Shown piece after piece: positions 11,842 to 21,741 of a stretch of 64,000 bases of DNA. The stretch covers positions 310,001 to 374,000 of the forward strand of contig JAUGWO010000069.1 in assembly GCA_049724395.1 (NCBI GenBank), given 5' to 3'. Under the pieces are notes generated by a model, which had not been told where the DNA came from, searched no databases, and saw only the letters and a list, made by a program, of their open reading frames with translations. The translations under genes and the position numbers were made by a program. This DNA is from Spongospora subterranea f. sp. subterranea. Its lineage: Eukaryota > Endomyxa: Phytomyxea > Phytomyxea > Plasmodiophorida. Every line of letters starts with the position of its first letter. The stretch's first letter is position 1.

Positions 11842-13752
11842 TTACCGTTCGGTCCGGTGACGCGGTAAGCGTCCATCCCGATAGGATTTACGAGCGAACT
11901 TCCTAATTTTGCCAATAGAAACACTCTTGATGGCTTCTGGAACCAGTTGAACTAATTCGTCAAAGCGAAATGTGCATCGAGCTCTTGAAAACGCTTTGGC
12001 TGCACCCCAAAACATTTCAATAAAATTAAACTCACAGTGATACTTGGGATAGAGATCGACGAATAATCCCTGGTTAATTACGGTTTCTTGCAGCCATTCC
12101 ATCTGGCTTTTTAAATCTGGTTGCTCCTTCAATAGATTTTTGGCTTCTTGGACTGAAAGTCCAGGAATCCACAAATCTCTCTCCAATAGAACACGCTTGA
12201 GGCCCTTCGAGAGTCCATTCTCAGTCGTCATGGTCTGTTTGATGCGCTCTCCGTTGCTGTCGATGTACCATCCAGACCGCATGATTCTGGCATTTCGCCC
12301 TCCATCGCTCATATTCATCCTGCTTACAGACAATGCGTCTGGAGCAATTGCATGATGGTTTTGCGAATTGTCAAACATGAAGATTCCATCACAACCAGGA
12401 TTCAGAAACTGGAATATCGGTATTGCCTTTTCTTTCAACTGCTGAACAAGGTCACAGTTTCTCCAATAACATTCAGCGTTTGCACCAGGTTTCAAGAAAA
12501 CAGTCGAATCCTGAGGGACGCCAGGGTTAAGGGCTTGCTGGCTATCCGACAATCGCAGGAGACCATGGCATTCACAGAGAAATGCTGATACCATCAGGCT
12601 TCTGCTGTTACCTTTAGGACGAATCTCTTTCTTGTCTTCGTTTATCCAAACAAAAGAACGTCCATCATTTGATCCAAAACAGGATTCATCATGAGTCACC
12701 AGCACCAGAGGCCGTTCTCCTTCATTGAGTTTCGGGGCGACATCATTTTCCATGAAGTCTCCTTCGTATGACGTCATTCGTCTTTCATATGAAAGCATTC
12801 GGTCTAAAAATCTTTGGCGGTATTGAATAACATCAGGTCGCTCATGACCATCGTTGTAAAACCCTTTACAGAACTTGCCAAAACGAAGCTCCATTATATT
12901 CAACCACCGTTGGCCCGTCCTGGAAGAAAGAGACACTGGGGAATCAAAACCCAGTTTCAAATGAAGGTTTTCCTTGACCCAATGCACCAGAGTCGAGCTT
13001 GTGAGCCCAACCTGAGGCTGCACCACAATGAATCCAATCCTAACTATTCGCTGAACATCTTCGTCGTTGATCAAAGATTGAATTTTGACGAATTTGCCTT
13101 GATTCAGAACAGGCAACTCTCTCTTGTCAATAAAATACAGTGCAGATTGTCGGATCAAGCGGCCAGTGTGAACAACGTTGCGGTCAGGGAAAAACTGGGA
13201 TGCAATTCGTTGCGATGACAAAATTTTAGGTTTCTTCGCCACCAAATCCGCTAAATATTGCTTGATCGACAACAATCGAACAAAATCCCACCGCGTCACG
13301 TCTTTGTGGCGATGTTCCAAGTTGCGGTTCGGACGGAATTCGGTTAATGCTTCCAGCTTTTCAAAAACGTCGCAAATCTTGCTTTCTGACGTAATACGAG
13401 GTGGTTCATCAGGTGAGAAATACTTGGTAATTTTCACACAATCTTTGATCACCTCATGACGCCGTTCCTTTTCTTGCCGTCGTCGCCATTGTGTCGTCCG
13501 ACTGTATTTGGAGTACGACGATCGCAAATGAGAGCCGGCACCTTCTTTCCAGGATATTAATGAGCTCCAGTCCGGAAGCTGCATCTTCTCGCTTGAATTT
13601 TCAAAGATTATGATTTCATCTTCCGACTCTTCAGCAGCGCAGACCTGGGATTCGGGTTCAATGCTTTGGCTAGTTCGCCTCATCAGAGCAGCAAGCTTGA
13701 AAGCAGCAGCGAGCTTTCGACAATTTACAGTGTTATTCTTTGGCCTAGCCAT
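11842..13752 (-). CDS. Transposase of mariner-1, long-spacer DDE type
   Basis: A single 636-codon frame starts at ATG 13752. Transposases of this kind cut and paste the element by a DDE metal-dependent reaction. The likely catalytic acidic residues are D355 (VTHDESCFG), D461 (MFDNSQNHH) and E579 (HCEFNFIEMFWG), the last aligning with the NPIE motif of mariners. That gives 117 residues between the second D and the E, far more than the 34-39 of classical Tc1/mariner. The insertion includes SDGGRNARIMRSGWY and an LSVQEAK...QMEWLQET helix region. The N-terminal 200 residues are basic and probably DNA-binding. The same architecture is familiar from fungal DDE-endonuclease repeats. The frame shows no stops or shifts, so the protein could be functional. 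Confidence 0.9.
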   Translation of the reverse strand: MARPKNNTVNCRKLAAAFKLAALMRRTSQSIEPESQVCAAEESEDEIIIFENSSEKMQLPDWSSLISWKEGAGSHLRSSYSKYSRTTQWRRRQEKERRHEVIKDCVKITKYFSPDEPPRITSESKICDVFEKLEALTEFRPNRNLEHRHKDVTRWDFVRLLSIKQYLADLVAKKPKILSSQRIASQFFPDRNVVHTGRLIRQSALYFIDKRELPVLNQGKFVKIQSLINDEDVQRIVRIGFIVVQPQVGLTSSTLVHWVKENLHLKLGFDSPVSLSSRTGQRWLNIMELRFGKFCKGFYNDGHERPDVIQYRQRFLDRMLSYERRMTSYEGDFMENDVAPKLNEGERPLVLVTHDESCFGSNDGRSFVWINEDKKEIRPKGNSRSLMVSAFLCECHGLLRLSDSQQALNPGVPQDSTVFLKPGANAECYWRNCDLVQQLKEKAIPIFQFLNPGCDGIFMFDNSQNHHAIAPDALSVSRMNMSDGGRNARIMRSGWYIDSNGERIKQTMTTENGLSKGLKRVLLERDLWIPGLSVQEAKNLLKEQPDLKSQMEWLQETVINQGLFVDLYPKYHCEFNFIEMFWGAAKAFSRARCTFRFDELVQLVPEAIKSVSIGKIRKFARKSYRDGRLPRHRTER

Positions 13753-14093
13753 TCGTAAAGTTTCAGTGAAAGAGTCGGGCGACGAAAGTTGTTCAATGAA
13801 AGTGCGCTGATTTCAGCACCGTGACGCAAAACGTAATTTTTGCGTCACGGCGCACTTATGTAACTGCGCGCGCAACTTTTTGTCGGTTTTTGTTTTTCCT
13901 CATAGAGGTTTCAAAATGTCCTGCTGTCTATCAACTTACGGAGTTTATATCTCCGTCACAATTCAACATTTTTGAAAAAACGAAACGGCGACTGGTTCAG
14001 ATTATTGAGAACGCCATTTTGCCGTGTCGTTTGTTTGATTTATTCATCACGGGATGCGCCTATTAACCACGGACTTTTCTCCCTCACAAAAAT

Positions 14094-14118
14094 TACAGAG
14101 TTAAGGTGTCCGCTACTG
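14094..14118 (-). repeat. Right terminal inverted repeat of mariner-1
   Basis: Exact inverted match of the left repeat, followed directly by the TA duplication at 14119-14120. Only 18 bases separate that TA from the TA at 14137-14138 that flanks the neighbouring pogo-OTU element. Confidence 0.95.
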
Positions 14119-14405
14119 TAGAGGTACAGTATCCATTACCGTAGATGACAATATTATCCATCCACATTTAGGTCCGTAGATGGATGCTAATAATGTCACG
14201 GCATATATACTTTTTTTATTCGTGCGGTAAAAATGGAAAAAATTTTGTCATAAACAATCTGAAAAATTGAGTAATTTTGTCATGCCACCTGGAAAAATCT
14301 CCGTTTTTGCTCATCGCACTTTTTCACGCACTTTTGACGGCAAGAAAAATATCGTGGCATTCTGCGGGAACTCACTGCCGAATTCAAATCTGTCTCTCGA
14401 ACATC

Positions 14406-15229
14406 ATGTCCTATGTTTATGAGTTTCGCTCGAGTACCGGGACAGACGTGTACCCCATTTGAGGGTTTCTGATGTTGCAGGGGACTGTGCCTGCTTCTAC
14501 CATGCATTGGCAAAACACCCTTCAGTCCCTTTTGCCAACGAACTTGCGTTGAAGGAACATATGTTTCGCGAAGTTTTGAGGGAAGAGGTTCGATTTCACC
14601 CCTTAAGTAAATACAGTGATTGGGCACAAAATGCGAAGGATTACGCAAACACGCACCTCCTTGGGGATCCAAAGAAGTATGCGGATGAAACAACGCCGTT
14701 TTTTGTCACTGCTGTCCTCGGCATCGATGTCATAACCATAAACGTGTTTGGTGAAGTGTTCCGACCGTCAGTAATGATGCTCGACTCTACCGATCCAGCC
14801 GTTCGGATGCTTGTTCGGCTTCCACTGGTTAATGCATTTGTTCTTCATCATACATTTGGGAAGTCAAATCAGTGGCATCTCCAATCGGAAATCGCGTGTC
14901 AGCGAAATCAGCTGAACCACTTTGGTGCTTTGCTAGGCTCTGAGAGCCTTTGTTTACCAGCAACTGTCTATCTGAATCTCTTGAGGCGAACTGAAGTTGT
15001 GATGGCTATCGGTCAAGAACATCCTGTCAAGGTTGTAACTCTTTCAATTCATACTCTACCGATTCTCATTGTTTTGGCCCAGCGGAAAAAGACGGAGAAG
15101 TGGTCGTTTTCGTCACGCGACGGCGTTCCTCGGCCGGACGTTACCCCGTTGACAAAAGTCCACCAATCATCAATTCCTGGCGGCAAAGAGCCGGCGAAAG
15201 CAGCGGGATCAATCAGAAGATACTTTTGA
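14406..15229 (+). pseudogene. OTU cysteine-protease gene of pogo-OTU copy A, damaged
   Basis: OTU proteases cleave ubiquitin from proteins. The frame from ATG 14406 (MSYVYEFRSS) meets a stop at 14460-14462. Copy B reads through here, because copy A lacks a few bases. The domain then resumes at VSDVAGDCACFYHAL, where the canonical GDG before the catalytic Cys has become GDC. The downstream FVLHHTFGKSNQWHLQ segment with the presumed catalytic His is retained. The C-terminal part overlaps, in another frame, the start of the following open frame (15100-15747), which suggests an intron joins the two. This copy is probably inactive as a protease. Confidence 0.75.
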
Positions 15230-17740
15230 AATGGCTGTCATCGCATAAAAACAATTTTGATTTGGCTTCAAAACTAGATGCCCTGGTGGAACATGAAACC
15301 AAACGCCGATCCGCTCAAAACCTGTTTTGTTCAATCAGAGATGTCGATATCAGAGATGACCCTGATAGTGAAGATGTGCATCGCTGCATTCTTGAAATGG
15401 TAATTATGTTGGATAGTATTATAATGGCATGTAACTCCCCTCAGGTTTCGCATGTTGTGTCAACCTTGTCGAACAGTCAACCTTCACCATCTAGCAGCAT
15501 TGTACTTTTGCTCTCAAAGCGTACCAAGGAACTTTCTTGGCTGCAGAGGTCTGCCGTAGTTTTCTTCTATTTACACCCAAAATTGGGTCGCCGCGATTAT
15601 CAACTGACTTCGAAAGTGTTCGCACGCCCCAAAGGTTGGCACGGTGGTTGTTGCTCCTCTAATGTTAACACTAACTGCTTAATTCAGCTACCATTAAATA
15701 TTGGGTCACCAGCATCGAATGTAACAGAGCTATTGGTGTTCATTTGACATCGATGACTGCAACGAATAAGTCGATTGAATCCTTGCTTCCGGAGCAGTTT
15801 CGCAATCTTGCAGCTCCGAATAGCAAGGTTCACTTTGTTATTCGCGTTTCAGATCATGCACCGAAACAAAGTTTATTAGTCAATGGCAGCGACGGGTTAT
15901 CTTGCCAAGCTTTGTCAGCCAAAGCAAGACTGGTTAATGATAATGCTCAATTACAGTATCTACCGGGGACATTATCACGACGAGCCGGTGCTGGCAGGCC
16001 TAACTCATTTCTCCACGTTCGCTCTCGTATCGTTGAGATGTTAGACCAGTCTTGGGAATCTGGTACTATTCGGTTGCAACCAGTATATGCTAAGAGTCAT
16101 AACTTTGGTTGTTAGGTCGACTCATCACTACAGAGCAACTGTATCAGTTGATAAGGAATGAATTTTCTCGCGACGAAAAATTTTTCACGGCGAAACTCGA
16201 TTCTTCAAAAAAGTCACACCCCAATTCGCTACACCAGTTCGTGCGCCGGGTCTTGCAGGACAACCGGTATGAACTTCGGAAAGGAGCTTGCTTATATATG
16301 TCAGTGAATAGTTGAACCTGACAGGTTCTCTACCCGCACGCCAACCGTTTCGCAAAGCATTCCTCTGAACTGGAAAGAATTAGCAGAAAATAACGCTGAG
16401 TATCTACGAAAGTTATTTCGATCAAAAAACGTGGATGTCGTGATCACAGCGGATGAGGTTTCAGCTCGGACTACCAAACTGTCGGTTCTTACTCTATATT
16501 CAGGTGTTTTTGAAGTTTCATGAAATTGCCTTAAAAGCCATTGGCAAAACGGGAGAAAGACATATCGGAAATATTGTGCAAGCGCACGACGAGAAACTTG
16601 GGGCAACGGTCATGGTTGCGTGCGAACTGTTAACCTCTCAGTTATTACCGGCAATGATAATATTTACCGGAAAATTTGGTAAACGGCTGTGTGACCAGTA
16701 TCAACACCACAAACCCTCGTTAATCACTTTTAACGAGCAACACTGGATGAATACTACAACCTTTAAGATGTATCTCAGGTGGATTCATCTCTAAAAATTA
16801 TCGAAGCATGCGATTTACTAATTCTGTTTTCAGATTTGTAATGGGATTATTTCCAAATAGAACCATATCGGGGATTGACGGTGGACCGATGCCGTCAGCA
16901 TTATGGCACAGAGATTGACAGTTTTGTTGATACCTTGAACAAAGACGAGAGTATTCCGGGCAAGATCGTCTTAGGGTACATTGGAGAAGGACTTACACCA
17001 ATTTTGCAGGTTTTTTTTGTGAGGTTGAGATTGGAGTTTATTTCAACTTTTTACAGGTACCTGATGTGTGTATCAATCGCGCTTTGAAACAGCGTATCCA
17101 AAGTAAATATTATTTATTAAGAAACGATAAAGCGCCACAATTTCGTTCAGGTAAACGACATAATCAAAAATTACGTTTTCAAAATATTTATTTGCTGTAG
17201 GTGAAAAGTTTCATGTAACTCGTGATGACATGATCGGTATAATAGAGTCGGTCATCAACGAGATCAATTTCGAGAATCGCCAATCGAAGTGGATAGCGAA
17301 CGCATTTGTCAAATGTGGGCAAGACCCGTGGAGCGTTTCACTCGCAGAGTTCCGACGCCATTTGGATGACCTTGCTACGAACAGTTTGTACGCGGCAATG
17401 CTCAAACACCAGCAGGCTCTGGAAGTTGTAAATACAACCAATAAACAAAGCTACATGGAATATTGTCCGCATTTGACAACTCATTCGCTATTTCACTAAA
17501 GCTCTGAACGTCTAAAGTAATCACTGATGAGTCAGTGATGAAGATTGACGACACACCTGACCAAAGCACAAGTATGTTTGAGGTATATACAGATCATGTG
17601 GTATTGTTCCAGGACGATGTCGATGGAGGTACCAGTAGAGCGCGGAAGGTAAACATGAATACAGTACATACCATCCGAACATCAAAAAAGAGGGTTGCGC
17701 CGCTCGGACATTTCCTCACTGTCAGGTCGCCAAATGGATA
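15230..17740 (+). pseudogene. Pogo-like DDE_1 transposase region of copy A
   Basis: Downstream of the OTU region come, in order, a helix-turn-helix-like segment (LSWLQRSAVVFFYLHPKLGRRDY, about 15533-15600), a basic linker with GTLSRRAGAGRPN (about 15970), and the DDE_1 core. The core holds VVITADEV (about 16440-16460, first Asp), LLPAMIIFTGKFGKRLCDQY, FNEQHWMNTTTFKMYL (about 16730-16775), DRCRQHYGTEIDSFVD (about 16884-16930, second Asp) and LTPILQ...PDVCINRALKQRIQ (about 16990-17100, third Asp of the pogo DDxD triad). The C-terminal SKWIANAFVKCGQDPW motif (about 17287-17335) matches the tail of pogo transposases. Introns are visible at about 16777-16832 and 17151-17201. Small interruptions near 16880 make this copy doubtful as an active gene. 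Confidence 0.72.
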
Positions 17741-17888
17741 AAATTTTGAATTTTGTCATTGCAAGGGCTCTCAGATGGGATAATTCTGTCACCAAATCTC
17801 TAGAAAATGGCACTAATTTTGTCATTTCCACGGAGTTTTGCGAATTTTGTCAGATGGATAATATTGTCATCTACGGTACTTCAGCAGC

Positions 17889-18584
17889 AATTCGACTTTT
17901 TCGAATGAGTTCATGGCATTGTCATCGGTTGATCACAGGACGCATTTTGAAAGCCTCAATAGAACGTCAAACTTCGAGGTCGTTCTCATGGCAGCGACGC
18001 GGTGCGAGGCGCCGCTACCCCATTACGATGATGGAATGGGTACGAATCCGCCGCACATTGTTTATGCTTGCGCATGGTCGTCTGCAACACTGATCAGTAT
18101 GCGAAACGTCATTTGGAATGCTGGTTCTGACTTGGATCAATTTCCAAATCGACGTGAGCAGCCTTTGCAATCTTGGTCGACTCACAAGTGAGTGGCAAAC
18201 GAGTTTGGCTCATCCGCCTATCAGCTACGAGCTTTGCGAAGCAAAGGTACGTGGCCGCGCGCGGTTTGAATGATTACTATGAAGAGCCGGGATTTGGTTC
18301 AGCGACGTATCTTCTGTAACCTACTCCTCATCGCATTAATGATGATCTTGGAGATCAAAGGACGTGAGCCATTTCGGTTTTCATGCGGACGTGGCACATT
18401 GGATCAGCTGTGGCGTTCTTTGGTTCCGAGTTGATGCTGTCCAGTCGAATCCCGAGTTAATTCGAAAGCCTCTCAATATTCCGACTGAAATGGACACATT
18501 CTTTGGAATGCCATTGGTCCTGCGATCGAAAACGCACTCCTTTCAAAAGTCAGTGAAACTCGGTTCAAATGGTATTCGAAAGAT
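17889..18584. other. Unassigned stretch between pogo-OTU A and a mariner relic
   Basis: About 700 bases directly follow the TA flank of pogo-OTU copy A. Open frames are short and mutually inconsistent. I find no match to the mariner N-terminal half that would be expected if the relic at 18585 were once full length. No gene is recognised. Confidence 0.4.
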
Positions 18585-19200
18585 CACACTTGACTTTTGA
18601 AAACGCTGAAGGTTAGATGGAGAAACTGTGACCTCGAACAGCAGTTGAAAGAAAAGGCAATACCGATATTCCAGTTTCTGCATCCTGGTTGTGATGGAAT
18701 CTTCATGTTTGACAAATTCAGCAAAACCATCATGCAATTGCTCCAGCGCATTGTCTGTCAGCAAGATTTATGAGCGCCTGGAGGGCGAAATGCCAGAATC
18801 ATGCGGTCTGGATGGTACATCGACAGCAACAAGATCGCATCGAACAGTTACCTTTCGACTGAGTTGGACTCTCGAAGGGCCTCAAGCGTGTTCTATTGGA
18901 GAGAGGTTTGTGGATATAATTTACAGTCAGTCCAAGAAGCCGAAAAAACCTATTGAGCGGAGCAATCCAGATTTCAAAAGCTCAGATGGAATGTCTGCAA
19001 GAAACCGTAATTAACCAGGCATTATTCCTCGATTTCTATTCAAGTATCACTGTGAGTTTAATTTTATGGAAATGTTTTGGTGAGCAGCCAAAGCGTTTTC
19101 AATATTTCAAGATTTCGATGCACATTTCGAAATTTGACGAATATCCATTCGGCTGGTTCAGAGAACGCAAAGTTTTCTATGGGCAAAATTGAAGCGCTCG
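18585..19200 (+). pseudogene. Decayed internal mariner transposase fragment (mariner-3)
   Basis: The plus strand carries a strongly diverged copy of the C-terminal half of the mariner-1 transposase. Readable pieces include RWRNCDLEQQLKEKAIPIFQF (18620-18680), HPGCDGIFMFD with the second catalytic Asp, MECLQETVINQALFLDFYS and EFNFMEMFW near 19050-19080. Several indels and stops separate them. No terminal repeat is found at the right end. It is clearly older than mariner-1 and mariner-2. Confidence 0.8.
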
Positions 19201-20062
19201 AAAATGAACAATCTGAGACATGAGCAAATGGATGCGTCAAACCGAATTTCTCAAACACAAACAACATTGGTTTGAACTCAAACAGTTTCAAGTTACAACT
19301 GCCGACATCCGAGATGGTCCAAATGTCACTTGTTGGAGGTACCAATGATGCTTCAAGGACAGTATCCATTCGAGCAACCAAAGACAATTATTTTACGTAT
19401 CAGATTCAGCTTTCTCGGATTTTCCACAATTAGTTTCGAAGATCTTGTCGATGCCGAGTCATCCATTCTGTTGCTTTTTCAGGAAAAGCAAAATGACCAG
19501 TACCATTTGTCGTATCGATGGTAAGTTATCCGGCGGAACCGCGGACACGCGGGATGCGTCAGAGGAGCAACGCAAAACCTATGTTCCAGTGCAATATAGG
19601 AATTCTGTAGTCGTGCTAACACAATGTCAAGCATGGTGTGGCGAAGCCTGCAGAAACAATCATCATTGGGGAATGGCAGTATGGTCTTGCGGCCATTATT
19701 TATACGAATTCGAGAGGTAATCATTTTTTTGGACATGTGTTTATCCACAGTCGGCCCCTATTATGAGCTTGGTTCCTGTCTGTCCCTGTTGGTGGCAGGC
19801 ATGTCCGGGTGAGTGTTAGGCATGAGTTCGAAACCCCGTGAGTGATGGAATTTTGGGAGACCCCCCAAGGTTGCATCCAATACGGAAAAGTAGGGTGAAT
19901 GTTGAGCACGAAGGTCTGACCACGTGGCCTCTAATTAAACTCGGAAACTCTGGATAGGCAATGTAATCAGGTGGGGGCAGGTCCCATTCGGTGTGGTCGT
20001 TAGGACAGATTATGTTGCTGAATCCAGCTGGTCTAATAGGTTCCTTCATTGGATACCCAAGC
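19201..20062. other. Unassigned spacer between mariner relics
   Basis: About 860 bases without a recognised gene. A plus frame at 19445-19720 is open for 91 codons with many Cys and Trp residues but matches nothing I know. The stretch ends at the TA that precedes the mariner-2 terminal repeat. Confidence 0.4.
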
Positions 20063-20064
20063 TA

Positions 20065-21616
20065 CAGTAGCGGACACCTTAACTCTGTACTTTGTTTCAA
20101 TCTCAAATCTGAAAAATGCGCGCAGTTTTATATAGTGCGTGAGGAAAATTGAAAATATTCTGATTTATTCGAGGTTTTGCAATATGCGCAGAGGATTCTT
20201 GCGATGACCGCGGTACTGTTTGACTGCAAACTCAATTTGATTGTGATTGAGAGAATTACCGCTTCCTAATTTTGCCTATAGAAACACTCTTGAGGGCTTC
20301 TGGAACCAGTTGAATTAATTCGTCAAAACGAAATGTGCATCGAGCCATTGAAAACGCTTTGGCTGCACCCCAAAACATTTCAATAAAATTAAACTCACAG
20401 TGATACTTGGGATAGAAATCGACGAATAATCCCTGGTTAATTACGGTTTCTTGCAGCCATTCCATCTGGCTTTTGAAATCTGGTTGCTCCTTCAATAGGT
20501 TTTTGGCTTCTTGGACTGAAAGTCCCGGAATCCACAAACCTCTCTCCAATAGAACACGCTTGAGGCCCTTCGAGAGTCCATTCTCAGTCGTCATGGTCTG
20601 TTCGATGTGCTCTCCGTTGCTGTCGATGTACCATCCAGACCGCATGATTCTGGCATTTCGCCCTCCATCGCTCATTTTTATCTTGCTTACAGACAATGCG
20701 TCTGGAGCAATTGCATGATGGTTTTGCGAATTGTCAAACATGAAGATTCCATCACAACCAGGATGCCGAAACTGGAATATCGGTATTGCCTTTTCTTTCA
20801 ACTGCTGAACAAGGTCACAGTTTCTCCAATAACCTTCAGCGTTTGCACCAGGTTTCAAGAAAACAGTCGAATCCTGAGGGACGCCAGGGTTAAGGGCTTG
20901 CTGGCTATCCGACAATCGCAGGAGACCATGGCATTCACAGAGAAATGCTGATACCATCAGGCTTCTGCCGTTACCTTTAGGACGAATCTCCCTCTTGTCT
21001 TCGTTTATCCAAACAAAAGAACGTCCATCATTTGATCCAAAACAGGATTCATCATGAGTCACCAGCACCAGAGGCCGTTCTCGTTCATTGAGTTCCGGGC
21101 GACATCATTTTCCATGAAGTCTCCTTCGTATGACGTCATTCGTCTTTCATATGAAAGCATTGAATTCCAATCTTTGGCGGTGCTTGAAATCAATTATTGA
21201 ATGAAATCGTTGTGGGAATTTACAGAAGATTGCCAAAACGAAAGGACCGATTGGATTCAGACATGCTTCTCTTATATCGATATGCACCGTTGGCCCGTCC
21301 TGGAAGACAAGAGACACTGGGAATCAAAACCCAGTTCATCAAATGCGTTTTCCTGCAAAGAACTGCACCAAAGAAGCTTGTGAGCCCAACCTGAGACTGC
21401 ACCACAATGAATCCAATCCTAACTATTCGCTGAACATCTTCGTCGTTGATCAAAGATTGCAATTTTGACGAATTTGCCTTGATTTTCAAAATGGCAACTC
21501 TCCCTTGTCAATTACTGGGAGTGCAGATCGTCAGTCAAGCGGCCAATGAACAACGTTGCGGTCAGGGAAAAACGATGCAACGAGTTACCGATGACACAAT
21601 TTTAGGTTTCTTCGCC
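20065..21616 (-). mobile_element. Truncated mariner copy (mariner-2)
   Basis: Starting at TA 20063-20064, the sequence repeats the right half of mariner-1 nearly base for base: the CAGTAGCGG terminal repeat, the untranslated tail and the transposase C-terminal 60 percent. Relative to mariner-1 it lacks about 60 bases near 20262, removing most of the C-terminal RKSYRDGRLP tail. It becomes ragged between about 21070 and 21600 and stops abruptly at 21611-21617, where pogo-OTU copy B begins. The N-terminal region and the second terminal repeat are missing. The longest intact frame is 20256-21068 and still contains all three catalytic acidic motifs. It is not autonomous. Confidence 0.88.
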
Positions 21617-21741
21617 AAAATTCGCAAAACTCCGTGGAAATGACAAAATTAGTGCCATTTTCTAGAGATTTGGTGACAGAATTATCCCATCTGAGAGCCC
21701 TTGCAATGACAAAATTCAAAAATTTTATCCATTTGGCGGCC

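Larger units (their letters stand above)
11651..14118 (-). mobile_element. Mariner-superfamily DNA transposon, complete copy (mariner-1)
   Basis: The element is 2,468 bp. It is bounded by matching terminal inverted repeats of 25 bp (11651-11675 and 14094-14118, starting CAGTAGCGGACACC) and flanked on both sides by TA (11649-11650 and 14119-14120), the usual target duplication of the IS630/Tc1/mariner superfamily. It contains one long intact transposase frame on the minus strand. Two damaged relatives lie at 18585-19200 and 20065-21616. The clean ends and open frame suggest recent insertion. Confidence 0.93.
14139..17886 (+). mobile_element. Pogo-like DNA transposon carrying an OTU protease gene, copy A
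   Basis: The element is 3,748 bp. It is bounded by 24-bp inverted repeats (14139-14162 and 17863-17886, starting CCGTAGATGACAATATTATC) and flanked by TA at 14137-14138 and 17887-17888. Several GACAAAATT/AATTTTGTC motifs lie just inside both ends, as expected of subterminal transposase-binding sites. It encodes, in one direction, an OTU cysteine-protease region followed by a psq-like helix-turn-helix and a DDE_1 (pogo) catalytic region. Copy B at 21617-25435 is highly similar and inverted. TA duplication and DDE_1 place it in the pogo branch of Tc1/mariner. Confidence 0.88.
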
